Positions 1 to 10,057 of a stretch of 64,000 nt of DNA are shown one piece after another. Below the pieces are notes generated by a model. It searched no databases and was not told the origin of the DNA. It worked only from the letters and a program-made list of their open reading frames with translations. This DNA comes from Adineta steineri (taxonomy: Eukaryota > Rotifera > Eurotatoria > Adinetida > Adinetidae), in the NCBI GenBank assembly GCA_905250115.1, contig CAJNOI010000100.1, forward strand, positions 1-64,000, written 5' to 3'. Position 1 is the first letter of the stretch. Each line of letters starts with the position of its first letter. The translations under genes and the position numbers were made by a program.

Positions 1-865
1 TACTACATTATTTCATATTCAGTTAATTGTATTGAAACCTCATCTCACACTGTAAACGAATAAACTCTAATTATAATACAAAAAACCTTTCTCAACATTT
101 TTGATTAAGTTAGTTTTATTCGAAACCAATATCTATATCGAGTTGAATCAGTTTTAATAACCGAAAAAAACATTTTTGAATATTTCACACTCAGTTTCTT
201 CTATTTAAAATACATATTTCTAGATTGAATTAGACCTATATTCACGACAAGAATGAACTTCTTTCAATATTTTTTATCTAGTAGATTTCAATTAAAATAC
301 ATTTCCAAATACAATTACAAGAATATTCAGTACGATAAAAAATTTTTTCAAATTTTTAACCTTTTCAGAGTGTTCCAACTTTTTTGAGTTTTTCGAGAAA
401 GCTCTTTGACGTTTTAAATTTTTTAAGTTTTCTAAGGTTTTCGAGGTTTTTAGATTTTTTCTAGGTTTTTGGGTTTTTTCAGTTTTTTTAGGTTTTTTGG
501 GTTTTTTAAACGTTTTTGAGTTTTTTCGACTTTTTGGTAAAATATGGACTGCAGAAAGTTTGGATGGTCTTATACATGGATTTGGAGTTTACGTCGTGTG
601 GAGCTCACTTCACTGAACCACAATAGAATTCAACAACAAATATACCATTCGATAGAGAAAAAAATTCTCTACAAACCTACACATGTTTCGCTCTTCGGTC
701 AAAAATATTACTGAAACTTATAGGCGTCTTAGAGTTTTCTGATTACAAAATACAGAGTTAACACTTGGTTCTTTTGATTTTGTGTCAGCTTTGAATCAAA
801 AAAATCGATTTAATCAAAAGCGGTACTGTTAATTTAAAAGAAAACTAGATATTAGCTGTTTCTTC
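1..865. other. AT-rich non-coding DNA
   Basis: I see no supportable gene. The stretch around 361-540 is low-complexity, T-rich DNA in which GTTTTT-type words recur (gttttt, ggtttttt, gagtttttt). It probably grew by slippage. The rest is ordinary AT-rich intergenic sequence. Confidence 0.6.
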
Positions 866-1536
866 TAGGGGTGCAACAAATTCTACTGAAGATTTGGATT
901 TGGTACCCAATTCTTTGGATTTGGACCTGGGTTTGGGTTTGGTTTCTAGATTTAGATTTGGGTTTGGATTTGTTCTCTAGACTCGGGCTTGGATTTGAAA
1001 TTGTTCATTAGATTTGGATTTGGATTTGTTCTCCGGATTTGGATTTGGGCTTGGGCTTGAATAGCAGATATCTCGAGCGTGAGTGGTTCTAATATTTGGC
1101 GGAAGGTAACATCTAATCGATCTAAAGAGTGTTCATTTAGATGTGGATAGAAGATAAAGAAGAAAATATCCTTATTCACACTCCCACCGACACCTTTATC
1201 GTTGCTTGCAGCTTCACCCACATCTTCAACGTAATTCACACCTTCAGATACGGCATCACGCCGGTTCAGACGTTTTCATCCACCTAGTCTTAGAGTCACC
1301 CACGCTTGAGATATTTGCTATTCAAGCCCAAGCCCAAATCCAAATCCGGAGACCAAATCCAAATCCAAATCTAGTGAACAATTTCAAATTCAAGCCCAAG
1401 TCTAGAGAACAAATCCAAACCCAAATCTAAATCTAGAGAGCAAATTCAAACCCATATCCAAATCTAGAAATCAAACCGAAACCCAAGTCCAAATGCAGTA
1501 AACCAAATCCAAGGCTTTCGATTTGTTGCACCCCTA
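866..1536. mobile_element. Non-autonomous hAT-type foldback MITE
   Basis: The element is bounded by inverted termini TAGGGGTGCAACAAA (866-880) and the complement at 1522-1536. It is flanked by a perfect 8-bp direct repeat GTTTCTTC (858-865 and 1537-1544). A TAGGGGTG-type end with an 8-bp target duplication is the hallmark of the hAT superfamily. The arms, roughly 885-1080 and 1300-1515, are long imperfect inverted copies of TTTGGATTTGG / CCAAATCCAAA words, so the whole 671 bp can fold back on itself. No transposase is present. Short reading frames inside it are by-products of the repeat. Confidence 0.85.
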
Positions 1537-1658
1537 GTTTCTTCTTTTATTCAGTAAAAAGAGCTGAAAACATGTGTTTTTCTTTGACTTAACTGACATT
1601 TTTTTATTGAATTGTTTTTTGATTAAAAATCATAAAATACCGGTCATTTCTCCCTAAG

Positions 1659-2750
1659 ATGGATATGTATAATTATCGGCAACAAAGAATGCGGGAATGG
1701 ATAATTGTTATTATTTTTGCCCTGTTTATCTCACTCCCTGAGATTAATAGACAGCTTCTAATTATTCCTGATTTTGCGTCAACAGAAAAGCGAACACTTG
1801 CCGATCAACCGGTGCTCAATATACGAAAGATAAATGAATACACTAAGAAGTTTGACTTGTTCTACAATGATCACTTCGGATTTCGTCTTCAATTGGTGGC
1901 AGCACACACTACCTTAAATGTCAAACTTTTTGGAATATCGGGCGTTAAAAAGGTCATTATCGGTAAGCATGATTGGTTGTTTGTTAATTTACAAGGTCCA
2001 GCTGACCCAAGAGGACTTGCTGGTTGGCAAGGATATAATCCTTACTCGTTAGATCAACTAATGAGCATACAAAAAAATTTGGAAGCCGAAGATATATGGT
2101 TTACTAAGCGGAATATTACCTTCTTAATTCTTCCAGTTCCTGAGAAGCATTCAATCTATCCAGAGTACCTACCGTGGCGTTTTAGCACAAAGATTGGTCC
2201 GAGTAGGCAAGCACAGATTTTTGAACATATGAAACTACGTTCAACGCTCGAGCTGATCGATATAAGACAAATATTAATCATGGCAAAGAAAGTGCACCAC
2301 CTTGATTTATACTTTAAGACGGATGCTCATTGGAACAACATTGGAGCGTTTTTTGCTTATGAGGAAATAATAAAACGGTTACTAGTCACCAATCCTCAGT
2401 TCATACCTCATCACCGAGAGGATTTCGTTGTGAATCGAAGAGTTAAGCGTATAGGGGACTTGGCCGTGATGGCTAATATGGATGTATCTCATGTTCTAGA
2501 ACATCAACTTATCTCGAAATATAACGCCACTTACTATAACAACATAGGCATAAAAAAAGCAAAAATACTATTTCTAGGCGATTCTTTTTCCGGTTACTTC
2601 CTCGCAGATTATTTCAGGCGGCATTTTAAATATGTAAAAAGGGTTTCTATCTTCGGTGGCGCTAAATTGAAATTAAATAAGAGCATCATCTTGGATTATC
2701 GCCCAGATGCAGTTATTTTTGAATCGGTAGAACGTTTTTGGGCCCGATAA
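1659..2750 (+). CDS. AlgX/AlgJ-like SGNH-fold acetyltransferase/hydrolase, bacterial type
   Basis: A single uninterrupted exon encodes 363 aa. Residues 14-30 form a hydrophobic N-terminal segment, probably a signal anchor or uncleaved signal. Residues 65-76 hold the F-x-DHFGFR motif typical of the DHHW/AlgX-AlgJ family. Residues 221-225 are TDAHW, carrying the Asp-x-His pair of the catalytic triad, and 307-311 are GDSFS, with Ser309 as the expected nucleophile. In bacteria such proteins O-acetylate exopolysaccharides such as alginate in the periplasm. All three motifs are intact, so activity is plausible; the substrate here is unknown. The gene is visibly richer in G+C than its flanks and has no intron, which fits horizontal acquisition from bacteria (inference). 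ATG at 1659 is the first in frame; a second ATG two codons later is equally possible. Confidence 0.8.
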   Translation: MDMYNYRQQRMREWIIVIIFALFISLPEINRQLLIIPDFASTEKRTLADQPVLNIRKINEYTKKFDLFYNDHFGFRLQLVAAHTTLNVKLFGISGVKKVIIGKHDWLFVNLQGPADPRGLAGWQGYNPYSLDQLMSIQKNLEAEDIWFTKRNITFLILPVPEKHSIYPEYLPWRFSTKIGPSRQAQIFEHMKLRSTLELIDIRQILIMAKKVHHLDLYFKTDAHWNNIGAFFAYEEIIKRLLVTNPQFIPHHREDFVVNRRVKRIGDLAVMANMDVSHVLEHQLISKYNATYYNNIGIKKAKILFLGDSFSGYFLADYFRRHFKYVKRVSIFGGAKLKLNKSIILDYRPDAVIFESVERFWAR

Positions 2751-3092
2751 ACTGATGGGCTGGGCTGTGACTAAGAAAGTAAGCCCATGGATCATATAGC
2801 TGCGGTCCAGCTCATTCATGAGTTTTCTTCAAAAAGCAGCCTAGCCCATGGGCTGCACGCCTTGTTAAAGTTTGGCGTAAAGATAGTTTACGTTAACATT
2901 TCAATTATAGATATTTATTATCGTTCTTTGTTATTTTATTTCATAGGTTAAACGACGATTAGTTTGTTGAACTTCATGACAAGAAATATACTTTTTCATG
3001 ACAAATAATTTAAAAAGAAAAGAAAGTATACCACTTTTCGTGGGTTTAGGGCGGAGGTAGAGTGTGCGTGTGTATCTACCAACAATTAACTT
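2751..3092. other. Intergenic DNA between the AlgX-like gene and the telomere-like array
   Basis: No gene is visible. The first 120 bases are relatively G+C-rich and contain several copies of AGCCCATGG / CCATGGGCT, which can form a small inverted repeat. A GAGTGTGCGTGTGTATCTACC stretch near 3058-3080 is a G/T-rich partner for the C-rich array that follows. Confidence 0.5.
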
Positions 3093-3266
3093 TCACCCAC
3101 ACCCACACCCACACCCACACCCACACCCACACCCAAACCCACCCACACCCACACCCACACCCACACCCACACCCACACTCACACCCACACCCACACTCAC
3201 ACCCACACTCACACCCACACCCACACTCACACCCACACCCACACCCACACTCACACCCACACCCTC
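3093..3266 (-). repeat. Interstitial telomere-like array, (CCCACA)n = (TGTGGG)n on the minus strand
   Basis: About 170 bp of near-perfect six-base repeats CCCACA. The first half is almost pure and the second half carries CACTCA variants. The complement is TGTGGG, which I recall as the bdelloid telomeric repeat (established knowledge, not checked here). The G-rich strand reads toward lower coordinates, as it would at a left-hand chromosome end, yet 3 kb of sequence with a gene lies beyond it. This makes it an internal telomeric tract. Long frames across it (His-Pro, Thr-His or Val-Gly repeats) are not genes. Confidence 0.85.
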
Positions 3267-3544
3267 AATATCCGAGTAGCCAATTTTGCTTGAAAAATTA
3301 TACATTCTAAGAGCTAGGTTTGGGCGTTTGACAACTGTTTTAGCATAATGTTGTTCCATCATACTTTCATTATGACTGTCTTCGTCCCTAAAAACAGTAG
3401 CTTTTGCAGAAAAGACTTTATTCCTTCGTTCTATAGCGTTTAAGGCAATGTCCATTGAAAGGGACATACGGCTTTTAAGGGTTAAAATCGTTCGGTGGAA
3501 CAATAAGAAACCTTATAAGTTCGATAGAAAACCTATTTTTTTTA

Positions 3545-3607
3545 GAGTGTGTGGGTGTAGATATCCATAATGTTTGCTTATTATATCGGCACCCATACCC
3601 TCAGCTC
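3545..3607. repeat. Telomere-like hairpin 1
   Basis: GAGTGTGTGGGTG at the left and CACCCATACCCTCAGCTC at the right are near-complementary and separated by a loop of about 30 bases. It belongs to the dispersed hairpin family whose stems resemble TGTGGG repeats. Confidence 0.6.
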
Positions 3608-3953
3608 TAATATTCATATTTTGTTTTCTTTCTTTACTTTCTATAGGAGTCATATATAATATATAGTTATTTTTTTGTTGCCTAAGCTGCGCATTGAGAA
3701 AGAGAACAGAACACGTGCTTGCTTTTACTTTCGAAATTGGAAGTATTTTTATTGGCTTTTACAACACTCCCTTCCTTTTAGGTTTAATATGGAACAAAAA
3801 TCGCCAAGTAATATTAAGTTTTTCACTAAATGTATTGTATATATTTATTTTTGATAGTCACATCATCGATCAATTCAATCAGCTTCATTTTATTTTTGTC
3901 ATTTTAAGATTGAAATGTTTATATTTTAGTTCCTTACATATCGTTACTTGTTT

Positions 3954-4950
3954 CGCAGATCTTGCTAATGAACTTTTCTATGAAATTTTTCGAATATTTC
4001 GATCATATTTCTAGTTATGAAATTTTTTTAATCTTAATCAACGTTTTCAAAATCTATTTATCAATTCACTACATCCGATTAAAATCAATTTTTCATCATT
4101 ATCCAAATCAATATTTAAATCTGCCTATGAAAATATAATTCTTCCATATCAACATAAAATTCAAGTACTTTATTTATCGAATCCATTTATTATTGATTTC
4201 TTTCTATTATCTAATCCTCTTATTCAAAAATGTATTCATCTTCAAACATTTATTATTGAAGACATTGAATCAAAATATCTTGAAAATCTTCACAATGATT
4301 TATTACTCTTACCTAATCTTTCAATATTAGTCATTATGTGTAAACATCATTACGTTTCAAATCGAAATAATCTTTATAAACAAATATTTCGATTATCTGC
4401 ATTAAAATATTGTAAATTATCATTAAATCCATGCAAAATATTTGAAGACGTATCTCGCGAAGGTTCCGATAGAATTTTAACAAATAGATTTAGTCCAATT
4501 ACACATCTCATTATCGAAGATACAATCGTTCTTTGTGAATTATCTGCTCTCCTTTCATAAGTTCCTCAATTTCGTCATTTATCGATTACATACAACCAAA
4601 TATTTGTTCAATAGTTTCACAACAATTAATACATGTTTCTTTAAATCTTGGAAATGTTGACTAAAAATATTTTTCGTCAAGTTCAAGTTTTATATATTTC
4701 TACACCGGCCGATCAAACATATTTAAATGCAAAACGACGGGAATCACTTATTCTATTATATATGCCGTAGTTACAAATATTTAATATTGATTATCATGTA
4801 TACACAAGCAGAGTAGATGATGAGATATATACAAATCTTATTGATCAATTTGGATCTTCGTTTTGGATCGAACGACAATGGTTTTTTGCTTATCATATGA
4901 AAATGATGGGAGAATATTGTCAAATATATTTTTCGGTATCAACGATTTAT
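3954..4950 (+). pseudogene. Broken F-box/LRR-like protein gene, N-terminal and middle part
   Basis: From a possible splice acceptor (TTTCGCAG) the frame reads an F-box-like start (DLANELFYEIF). After two in-frame stops near 4014-4020 it continues NFFNLNQRFQNLF and on through about 180 residues of leucine/isoleucine-rich sequence to a stop at 4558-4560. After that, shifted frames still give recognisable pieces (VPQFRHLSI, then QVLYISTPADQ, then FGSSFWIERQWFFAY near 4858-4900). The layout matches the large bdelloid family of F-box proteins with a degenerate leucine-rich tail, which recruit substrates to SCF ubiquitin ligases. Stops and frameshifts show it is dead. The LINE starts just downstream. 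Confidence 0.65.
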
Positions 4951-5109
4951 TCATAATAATAATAAATCTACAGTGTATGGATCAAGGAAGGGACATGGAA
5001 AAAAGAAAAGGGAACAAGAGTACCACAGATATATGGACGTAAGGAAAGAAAGAGGGGTTGTTTTAAAGAGCTCTTGACATTTGTCTTTTGCTCTCTGTTG
5101 ATTCATTGA

Positions 5110-7809
5110 CTAGTTTTCATTGTACTGTAGAATTGATAGTATTCTCTTTAAGTTTTCAGTTGTTGTATTATCTTGATAAGTTTCTGCTCGAGATATTGCT
5201 TTGTTTAATATTTCTTTTGCATAATTTTTAATCATTGGAATTTTGGTTCTCAGATGGATAAATTCTGTTGATGTATACATTGGAAGTCCTAATGCTGCTC
5301 GTAAGGCTTTATTTTGTAGTATTTGCATCCTCTTCCATATTGAATTATCTGTTTTAAGTAGAATTGTGCAACCATAGGTTATAATTGATCTAACTAAGGA
5401 TTTATATAGATTAATCATTATTTGCTCATTTGCATGAGGATTTAACTTTGATAGATATCTTAGTAGACTTATTCGTGTTGCAGTTTTTTCTTCTATATGT
5501 TGAATGTGACTTTGCCATTTGAGTTGATGGTCAAAAATTACACCAAGATATCTTGCAGATTTTTCCGGTTTTATTTCTATTTCTTCTACTATTATTGACA
5601 TTTTATTCTTGTACTTTTTCCTCGGATGAGGGCTAAAATATACCATTTCCGTTTTAACCGGTTGAATTTGTAGCTTCCATATATTACACCACCTATTGAA
5701 TTCATTTGCTGATGTTTGTAGTCTTCGTCTTAGACTTTTTATTGTATTAGATCCGGCCCATAATGCTGTATCGTCCGCAAATAAACCATATTGTGTGTGA
5801 TCCTCTATATTATTCATTGAATCGTATGTGTATAATATGTAAAGTAATGGCGAAAGTGGTGAGCCTTGCGGTGTTCCGCTTTTTAAGGCAAAGGATCTTG
5901 AAAGAGTACTTTCAATTTCTACTGAAGCTGTACGTTGATCTAAGAACGAGATGATATATCGTAGCAAATAAAATGGCAGCCGAAGATCGTACAATTTATA
6001 AATCAATGCATTGTGCCACACCGAGTCAAAAGCGGCTTTTATATCGAAGAATATTACTGCCGCATGTTGTTTCTTTTTCAAATTTTCATATGCAAACCTT
6101 TCCAATCTAATTATGTTGTACATTGTACTTCTTTTGGCCCTAAAACCTGATTGATGACTCGGAAGAATTCTTCTTTCATCTAATTCTTTGGTTAATCTTT
6201 GTTTGATAATCTTTTCTAAGACTTTACCGAGACAGCTGAGTAGGCTTATCGGGCGATAACTTGATGGAACTTTCTTTTCTTTTTTTGGTTTGAGTAGTAA
6301 TATGATGTTGGCTTTTTTCCATTCTTGTGGAATGTGTCCCATACCAACTATTGCATTAAAAATCTTTGCTAGATGAATTACAAGTAACTTGGTATAGTTT
6401 TTTAAAGATCTATTGTGTATTGCATCAGGACCCGGTGCACTATTTGGAAGTTGTTTTAAAATACATTTAATTTCATTTTCTGTTATTGGTGAGAATTTGT
6501 TTTCTCTTGAGCTTGTTTCCATTTTCATCTTTCTTTTGATCGATGCAGCTCGTGTATTAACCTGATTGTGAAATGGTGTTTCATCAGGTTTGCTTACGAA
6601 TATTTCATTTTCAAAATATCTTGCAAATACATTAGCTTTTTCTTGATCATTATTTGCTGTTGTATTTTGATATATAAGTTGTCCTGAATAAGATTGTTTT
6701 GTTCTTTTATTATGGAATTTTTTTACTGTATTCCAGACTCCAGCAGATTGCATTTTCTTTGCACTTAACGTTGACATAATTGCTGTTAGTTTTTCTATTC
6801 GATCGTTTCTTATTGAATTAGATACTAATTCTCTAATTTTATAATAATGTTTTTTGTCTATTTCGTTTGTTGTTTTTCTCCATTTCCTATATACTTTGTG
6901 TTTTTCTTCTATGAGTTTCTTTGTTACTTCCGACACGTTGTTGTTTCTGATTTTTCCATTTGCTAAAGGGATTGCTTCTTTCATTGCTAGAGCTATACAA
7001 TTGGTGAGTGCAACAGTATATGTATCAATGTGTTCTTTTGTTTCTAATTTTTGTTTTAAATCTATTTTGTTTAAATATTCATTTAATTTTTTACGATACA
7101 AATTCCAATTTGCTAAATTGAAATTGAAAGTAAGTCGAGGAGATTTTGGTTTTAGATCAGCAGTCATTGATAAATTAAAAGTTATTGGTTTATGATCTTC
7201 TTTGCATCCTAAAGGAGCATGCGTTTCAACTTCATCAATGAATAGGATCGTAGGTTGAGTAGCAAGTATCCAGTCTATCTTTTCTTCGTAATTATTTCTA
7301 GCATACGTAGTAAGATTATTATCAATACATTGTAAATAACCTTCTTCTAAAATTTGTTTTAATTGAACACCTTTTGCGTTTGTTTTTCGTGATCCTTTTT
7401 CTTCTAAAGCTGCATTTAAATCACCTAATATCAGACAGTTATTGTTCAATTGGTAAAGCTCATCAAATAATTTTTGTTGAATTTTTCCCGCTGGTGGAAT
7501 ATACACTGTTGCTATGAGTAGTTGACCTAATGATGTTTCTATTTGTACTGCAACAGCTTCATTAGTTTCAATTGTAGCATTAAGAATTTCGAAACATTCA
7601 ATATTTTTTCGTACAGCTAGTAGAACACCGCCACCTTGTTTGTTTTGCCGATCGTTTCGAAAAATATTAAATCCTTGCAATGAGAAAAGTTGATGTGGTT
7701 TTAAGTTTGTTTCGTTTATTGACCAAATATCATATTTATTAAATCTAGCTAATATCTCGTCCGTATGTTTTTTAATCGAAGTGACATTAATATGCATTAT
7801 TTTTAACAT
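5110..7809 (-). CDS. LINE ORF2: endonuclease and reverse transcriptase
   Basis: An 899-aa protein. Residues 1 to about 215 form an endonuclease/exonuclease/phosphatase domain, with the catalytic Glu in INETNLKP (near 34), a GDLNA motif and a C-terminal DHKPI motif. The reverse transcriptase spans roughly 440-720, with SYRPISLLS, HQSGFRAKRST, FFDIKAAFDSVWH, SGTPQGSPLSPLLY and the active-site FADD at 677-680, followed by YLGVIFD. FADD in place of the common YADD keeps both catalytic aspartates. The protein nicks the target and primes cDNA synthesis on the LINE RNA. No stop or frameshift interrupts it. ATG 7809 lies 29 bases after the ORF1 stop, so its translation probably relies on reinitiation. 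The C-terminal 180 residues have no motif I recognise. Confidence 0.9.
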   Translation of the reverse strand: MLKIMHINVTSIKKHTDEILARFNKYDIWSINETNLKPHQLFSLQGFNIFRNDRQNKQGGGVLLAVRKNIECFEILNATIETNEAVAVQIETSLGQLLIATVYIPPAGKIQQKLFDELYQLNNNCLILGDLNAALEEKGSRKTNAKGVQLKQILEEGYLQCIDNNLTTYARNNYEEKIDWILATQPTILFIDEVETHAPLGCKEDHKPITFNLSMTADLKPKSPRLTFNFNLANWNLYRKKLNEYLNKIDLKQKLETKEHIDTYTVALTNCIALAMKEAIPLANGKIRNNNVSEVTKKLIEEKHKVYRKWRKTTNEIDKKHYYKIRELVSNSIRNDRIEKLTAIMSTLSAKKMQSAGVWNTVKKFHNKRTKQSYSGQLIYQNTTANNDQEKANVFARYFENEIFVSKPDETPFHNQVNTRAASIKRKMKMETSSRENKFSPITENEIKCILKQLPNSAPGPDAIHNRSLKNYTKLLVIHLAKIFNAIVGMGHIPQEWKKANIILLLKPKKEKKVPSSYRPISLLSCLGKVLEKIIKQRLTKELDERRILPSHQSGFRAKRSTMYNIIRLERFAYENLKKKQHAAVIFFDIKAAFDSVWHNALIYKLYDLRLPFYLLRYIISFLDQRTASVEIESTLSRSFALKSGTPQGSPLSPLLYILYTYDSMNNIEDHTQYGLFADDTALWAGSNTIKSLRRRLQTSANEFNRWCNIWKLQIQPVKTEMVYFSPHPRKKYKNKMSIIVEEIEIKPEKSARYLGVIFDHQLKWQSHIQHIEEKTATRISLLRYLSKLNPHANEQIMINLYKSLVRSIITYGCTILLKTDNSIWKRMQILQNKALRAALGLPMYTSTEFIHLRTKIPMIKNYAKEILNKAISRAETYQDNTTTENLKRILSILQYNEN

Positions 7810-7838
7810 TCTTAGATTTTTTTTTTTTTCTGTTTTAA

Positions 7839-9134
7839 CTATAATGATTGATTTGTATTTAAGTTTTTCGACTTTTGGGACAAAATATTTGGTGAAATAT
7901 CCTTTCGTTTGATCCCAATTCCAGGAGTTTCATTTTGATTATTGTTTGTTTCATATAATTCATTTCGTGGTGATGTTTGTCCTAAATTTTTATTTATATT
8001 GTTTTTAATACGTACAGTTTCTTCTAATTCTGCTTCAGCATCTATTTCAATATCAAATCCTAGTTTGTTAGCCAGTGTTTGAAATTTTTTATTCAGAGTT
8101 TCAAAAATTCTTTGAGTTGCTTGTTCAACTGCTGAAATGATTTGTTCGGTAATTTTTTCAATTAAATTTATATTATCGATAGATTTGAGTTGCGGAAATT
8201 CTTCCAGATTATTCCAATTATTATTTGGTGCTGGTGTTCTTGCTACTTTTGAAGTTGAGGAATATTGATCGATTGTTTTCTGTATTTTTTGTTGGAATTC
8301 TTTATATTTTGAACATTCGGTAGATGTAGCAGTATGACCACCTTTACAATTTCTGCATACAGGACTTCCCTGAAGATTCGGACAATTAATATGTGTATGA
8401 TTTTCTTCTGCACATCTAGAACATATTTGTTTTTCTGCTTTGCAATATTTTGCAATGTGTCCAAATTTGAAACATTTAAAGCATTGTGCGGGCTTATTGT
8501 TGTATTTCGCTGGTTCTGCACTGAAGTGCATTGAGTCTATTTGAAGACCAAGTTTGACGAAGAGATCTCTATTATATGCATTAATAAACGTAATTTTAAT
8601 TGTTTTTAAAGGTTCATTGTCTTTATTAACTAGACGTGTAATCTTCTCAGCTTTATAACCTTGTTCTTCAAGTACTTGCTTGATTTCATCTTCTGTTATT
8701 TCTAGATCTATTTGTTTTACATATGCTTCTTTATTGTTATCTAATATTCTTTGTATGGATTTTGGAATATAAATTACTACTTGTTGATTTGTATTTGTTT
8801 GAATAATAGCGGTGAGATCATTCAGTAAGCAATTAAATGATTTTACATCAATTGAGTATAATGTAAATGATTTTTGTCTGCTTTGCTGTATATTTGATAT
8901 TTTTACTTCTGGTAGATGATCTTTGATAAGCTTATTTAGTTGCACCTTCGTTAGATTTTCTGATTCTACTATTAATGGTGCAATTTCAAATCGCTGTTTC
9001 ATGTTGTCTTGATTTTGATCTGACATTTGTGGTTTGGAAACATTTTGTATTTGCGTTTGAGTGGTGATCGTTGTTCTTTGGTGGGTGTTTTTCCTACCAC
9101 CACCCCGATTACCTCCGCCTCTTTTAGGCGGCAT
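7839..9134 (-). CDS. LINE ORF1: gag-like nucleic-acid-binding protein
   Basis: A 431-aa protein with a basic, Gly/Arg-rich start (MPPKRGGGNRGGG). A region at about 50-215 resembles an RNA-recognition-type fold. Three CCHC zinc knuckles follow at about 218-231 (CFKCFKFGHIAKYC), 238-251 and 260-274. The tail (about 310-360) is predicted helical and possibly coiled-coil. Such proteins coat LINE RNA and chaperone reverse transcription. The three closely spaced knuckles are typical of Jockey-like ORF1p. The frame is complete and immediately precedes the polymerase ORF on the same strand, which confirms the pairing. Confidence 0.9.
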   Translation of the reverse strand: MPPKRGGGNRGGGRKNTHQRTTITTQTQIQNVSKPQMSDQNQDNMKQRFEIAPLIVESENLTKVQLNKLIKDHLPEVKISNIQQSRQKSFTLYSIDVKSFNCLLNDLTAIIQTNTNQQVVIYIPKSIQRILDNNKEAYVKQIDLEITEDEIKQVLEEQGYKAEKITRLVNKDNEPLKTIKITFINAYNRDLFVKLGLQIDSMHFSAEPAKYNNKPAQCFKCFKFGHIAKYCKAEKQICSRCAEENHTHINCPNLQGSPVCRNCKGGHTATSTECSKYKEFQQKIQKTIDQYSSTSKVARTPAPNNNWNNLEEFPQLKSIDNINLIEKITEQIISAVEQATQRIFETLNKKFQTLANKLGFDIEIDAEAELEETVRIKNNINKNLGQTSPRNELYETNNNQNETPGIGIKRKDISPNILSQKSKNLNTNQSL

Positions 9135-9299
9135 ACGTTAAATTGATAATTTATTAATTAAATTGATAATCTTTTAATTAAATAATTATTCTTGATGTGC
9201 ACTTGTTGAACCTAGGTTTGGATTTGTCTTATGTTTTGTTTATTTTTTAAATTGACCTTGTTGACCTTTTATCGTGAAGAACGTATGAATACGTGTAAC

Positions 9300-10052
9300 C
9301 AGTATCTCGTTCGAAAGAGGAATTCAAATATATTTCTATTCAACTGATCCATATATTCACATATTGAAGATATTTTTTTCTTTTGAATTATAGGAAGACA
9401 ATTTACATGGGATTTAGAACTGATGAAAATTGCATCCTTAATTCGACAAATTGTTTTCCAAATGTTACTCAACTTACTTTTAAAAAGTATCCTTATGAAG
9501 AAAAAAACTATATTTCGCCAAATATTCTTAGTCGTATCTTTCCTTTGGAACAAATTACTGAACTAAACATTTTTTTATGTAATTCTTATTTCAAAGATTT
9601 CATGTAACTAATTACATCTTTACCCAATATTCATAAGTTATGCTTTCGTGGATCTAAGTTTCGAAAAGATTTTGGCTTATTAAAAGAAGTTGAAACTTTT
9701 CACAACAAAATAAAAGATGTCACAATTGTAATACAATGTGTGTTTGAAGATATGAAATTCTTAGTGAATCTTTTTCCACAATTACAGCATCTTACAATAT
9801 CTATGACTAAAGGTTGTTTCGTAGAAATTATACAATATTTACTATCAAAAAACAACGAAAAAACTCCTTATTTAAATTCAATATGGCTCCAAAGTTTCGA
9901 TTTATCTTTATCTGAAAAGATAATAGCTGTACTTCAATCATTCAAAGAAATGAACTCTATTATATCTTTTGCGTTTTTATCAAAGATTGAGATAACCACG
10001 AATCTGTCATATTCATTTAGAAGGATGATTGCTGTAACATTTATTACTAACT
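9300..10052 (+). pseudogene. F-box/LRR-like gene, C-terminal part
   Basis: One frame reads YFYSTDPY near 9330, then TIYMGFRTDENCILN, NCFPNVTQLTF, FPLEQITELNI and, after an in-frame TAA at 9605-9607, LPNIHKLCF and LFPQLQHLTIS up to about 10000. These leucine-rich spacings match the C-terminal half of the F-box family whose N-terminal half lies at 3954-4950 on the same strand, across the LINE. The simplest reading is one gene split by the LINE. However, both pieces carry a version of the same short segment (YFSVSTIYS and YFYSTDPYI), so two separate copies cannot be excluded. The homology stops near 10050, where unrelated sequence begins. Confidence 0.5.
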
Positions 10053-10057
10053 GCCGA

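Larger units (their letters stand above)
4951..9262 (-). mobile_element. Full-length non-LTR retrotransposon (LINE) with two intact ORFs
   Basis: The element lies on the minus strand: 5' untranslated region at about 9135-9262, a gag-like ORF1, a 29-base spacer, an endonuclease-reverse transcriptase ORF2, and a 3' untranslated region of about 150 bases. That region may end in a TTATTA-type tail near 4953-4970 (read on the minus strand). Two long undamaged ORFs suggest recent activity. A CCHC-bearing ORF1, an apurinic-type endonuclease and no visible RNase H point to the Jockey/CR1 side of the LINE tree. The exact ends are uncertain because no clear target duplication was found by eye. Confidence 0.8.

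Noticed and set aside
952..1430. Two short frames with Asn-Pro-Asn-Pro-like repeats
   Set aside because: They are the arms of the hAT foldback element read in two directions.
3062..3503. Long frames coding His-Pro, Thr-Pro or Val-Gly repeats
   Set aside because: They are all translations of the (CCCACA)n array in different frames; no start context or flanking domain.
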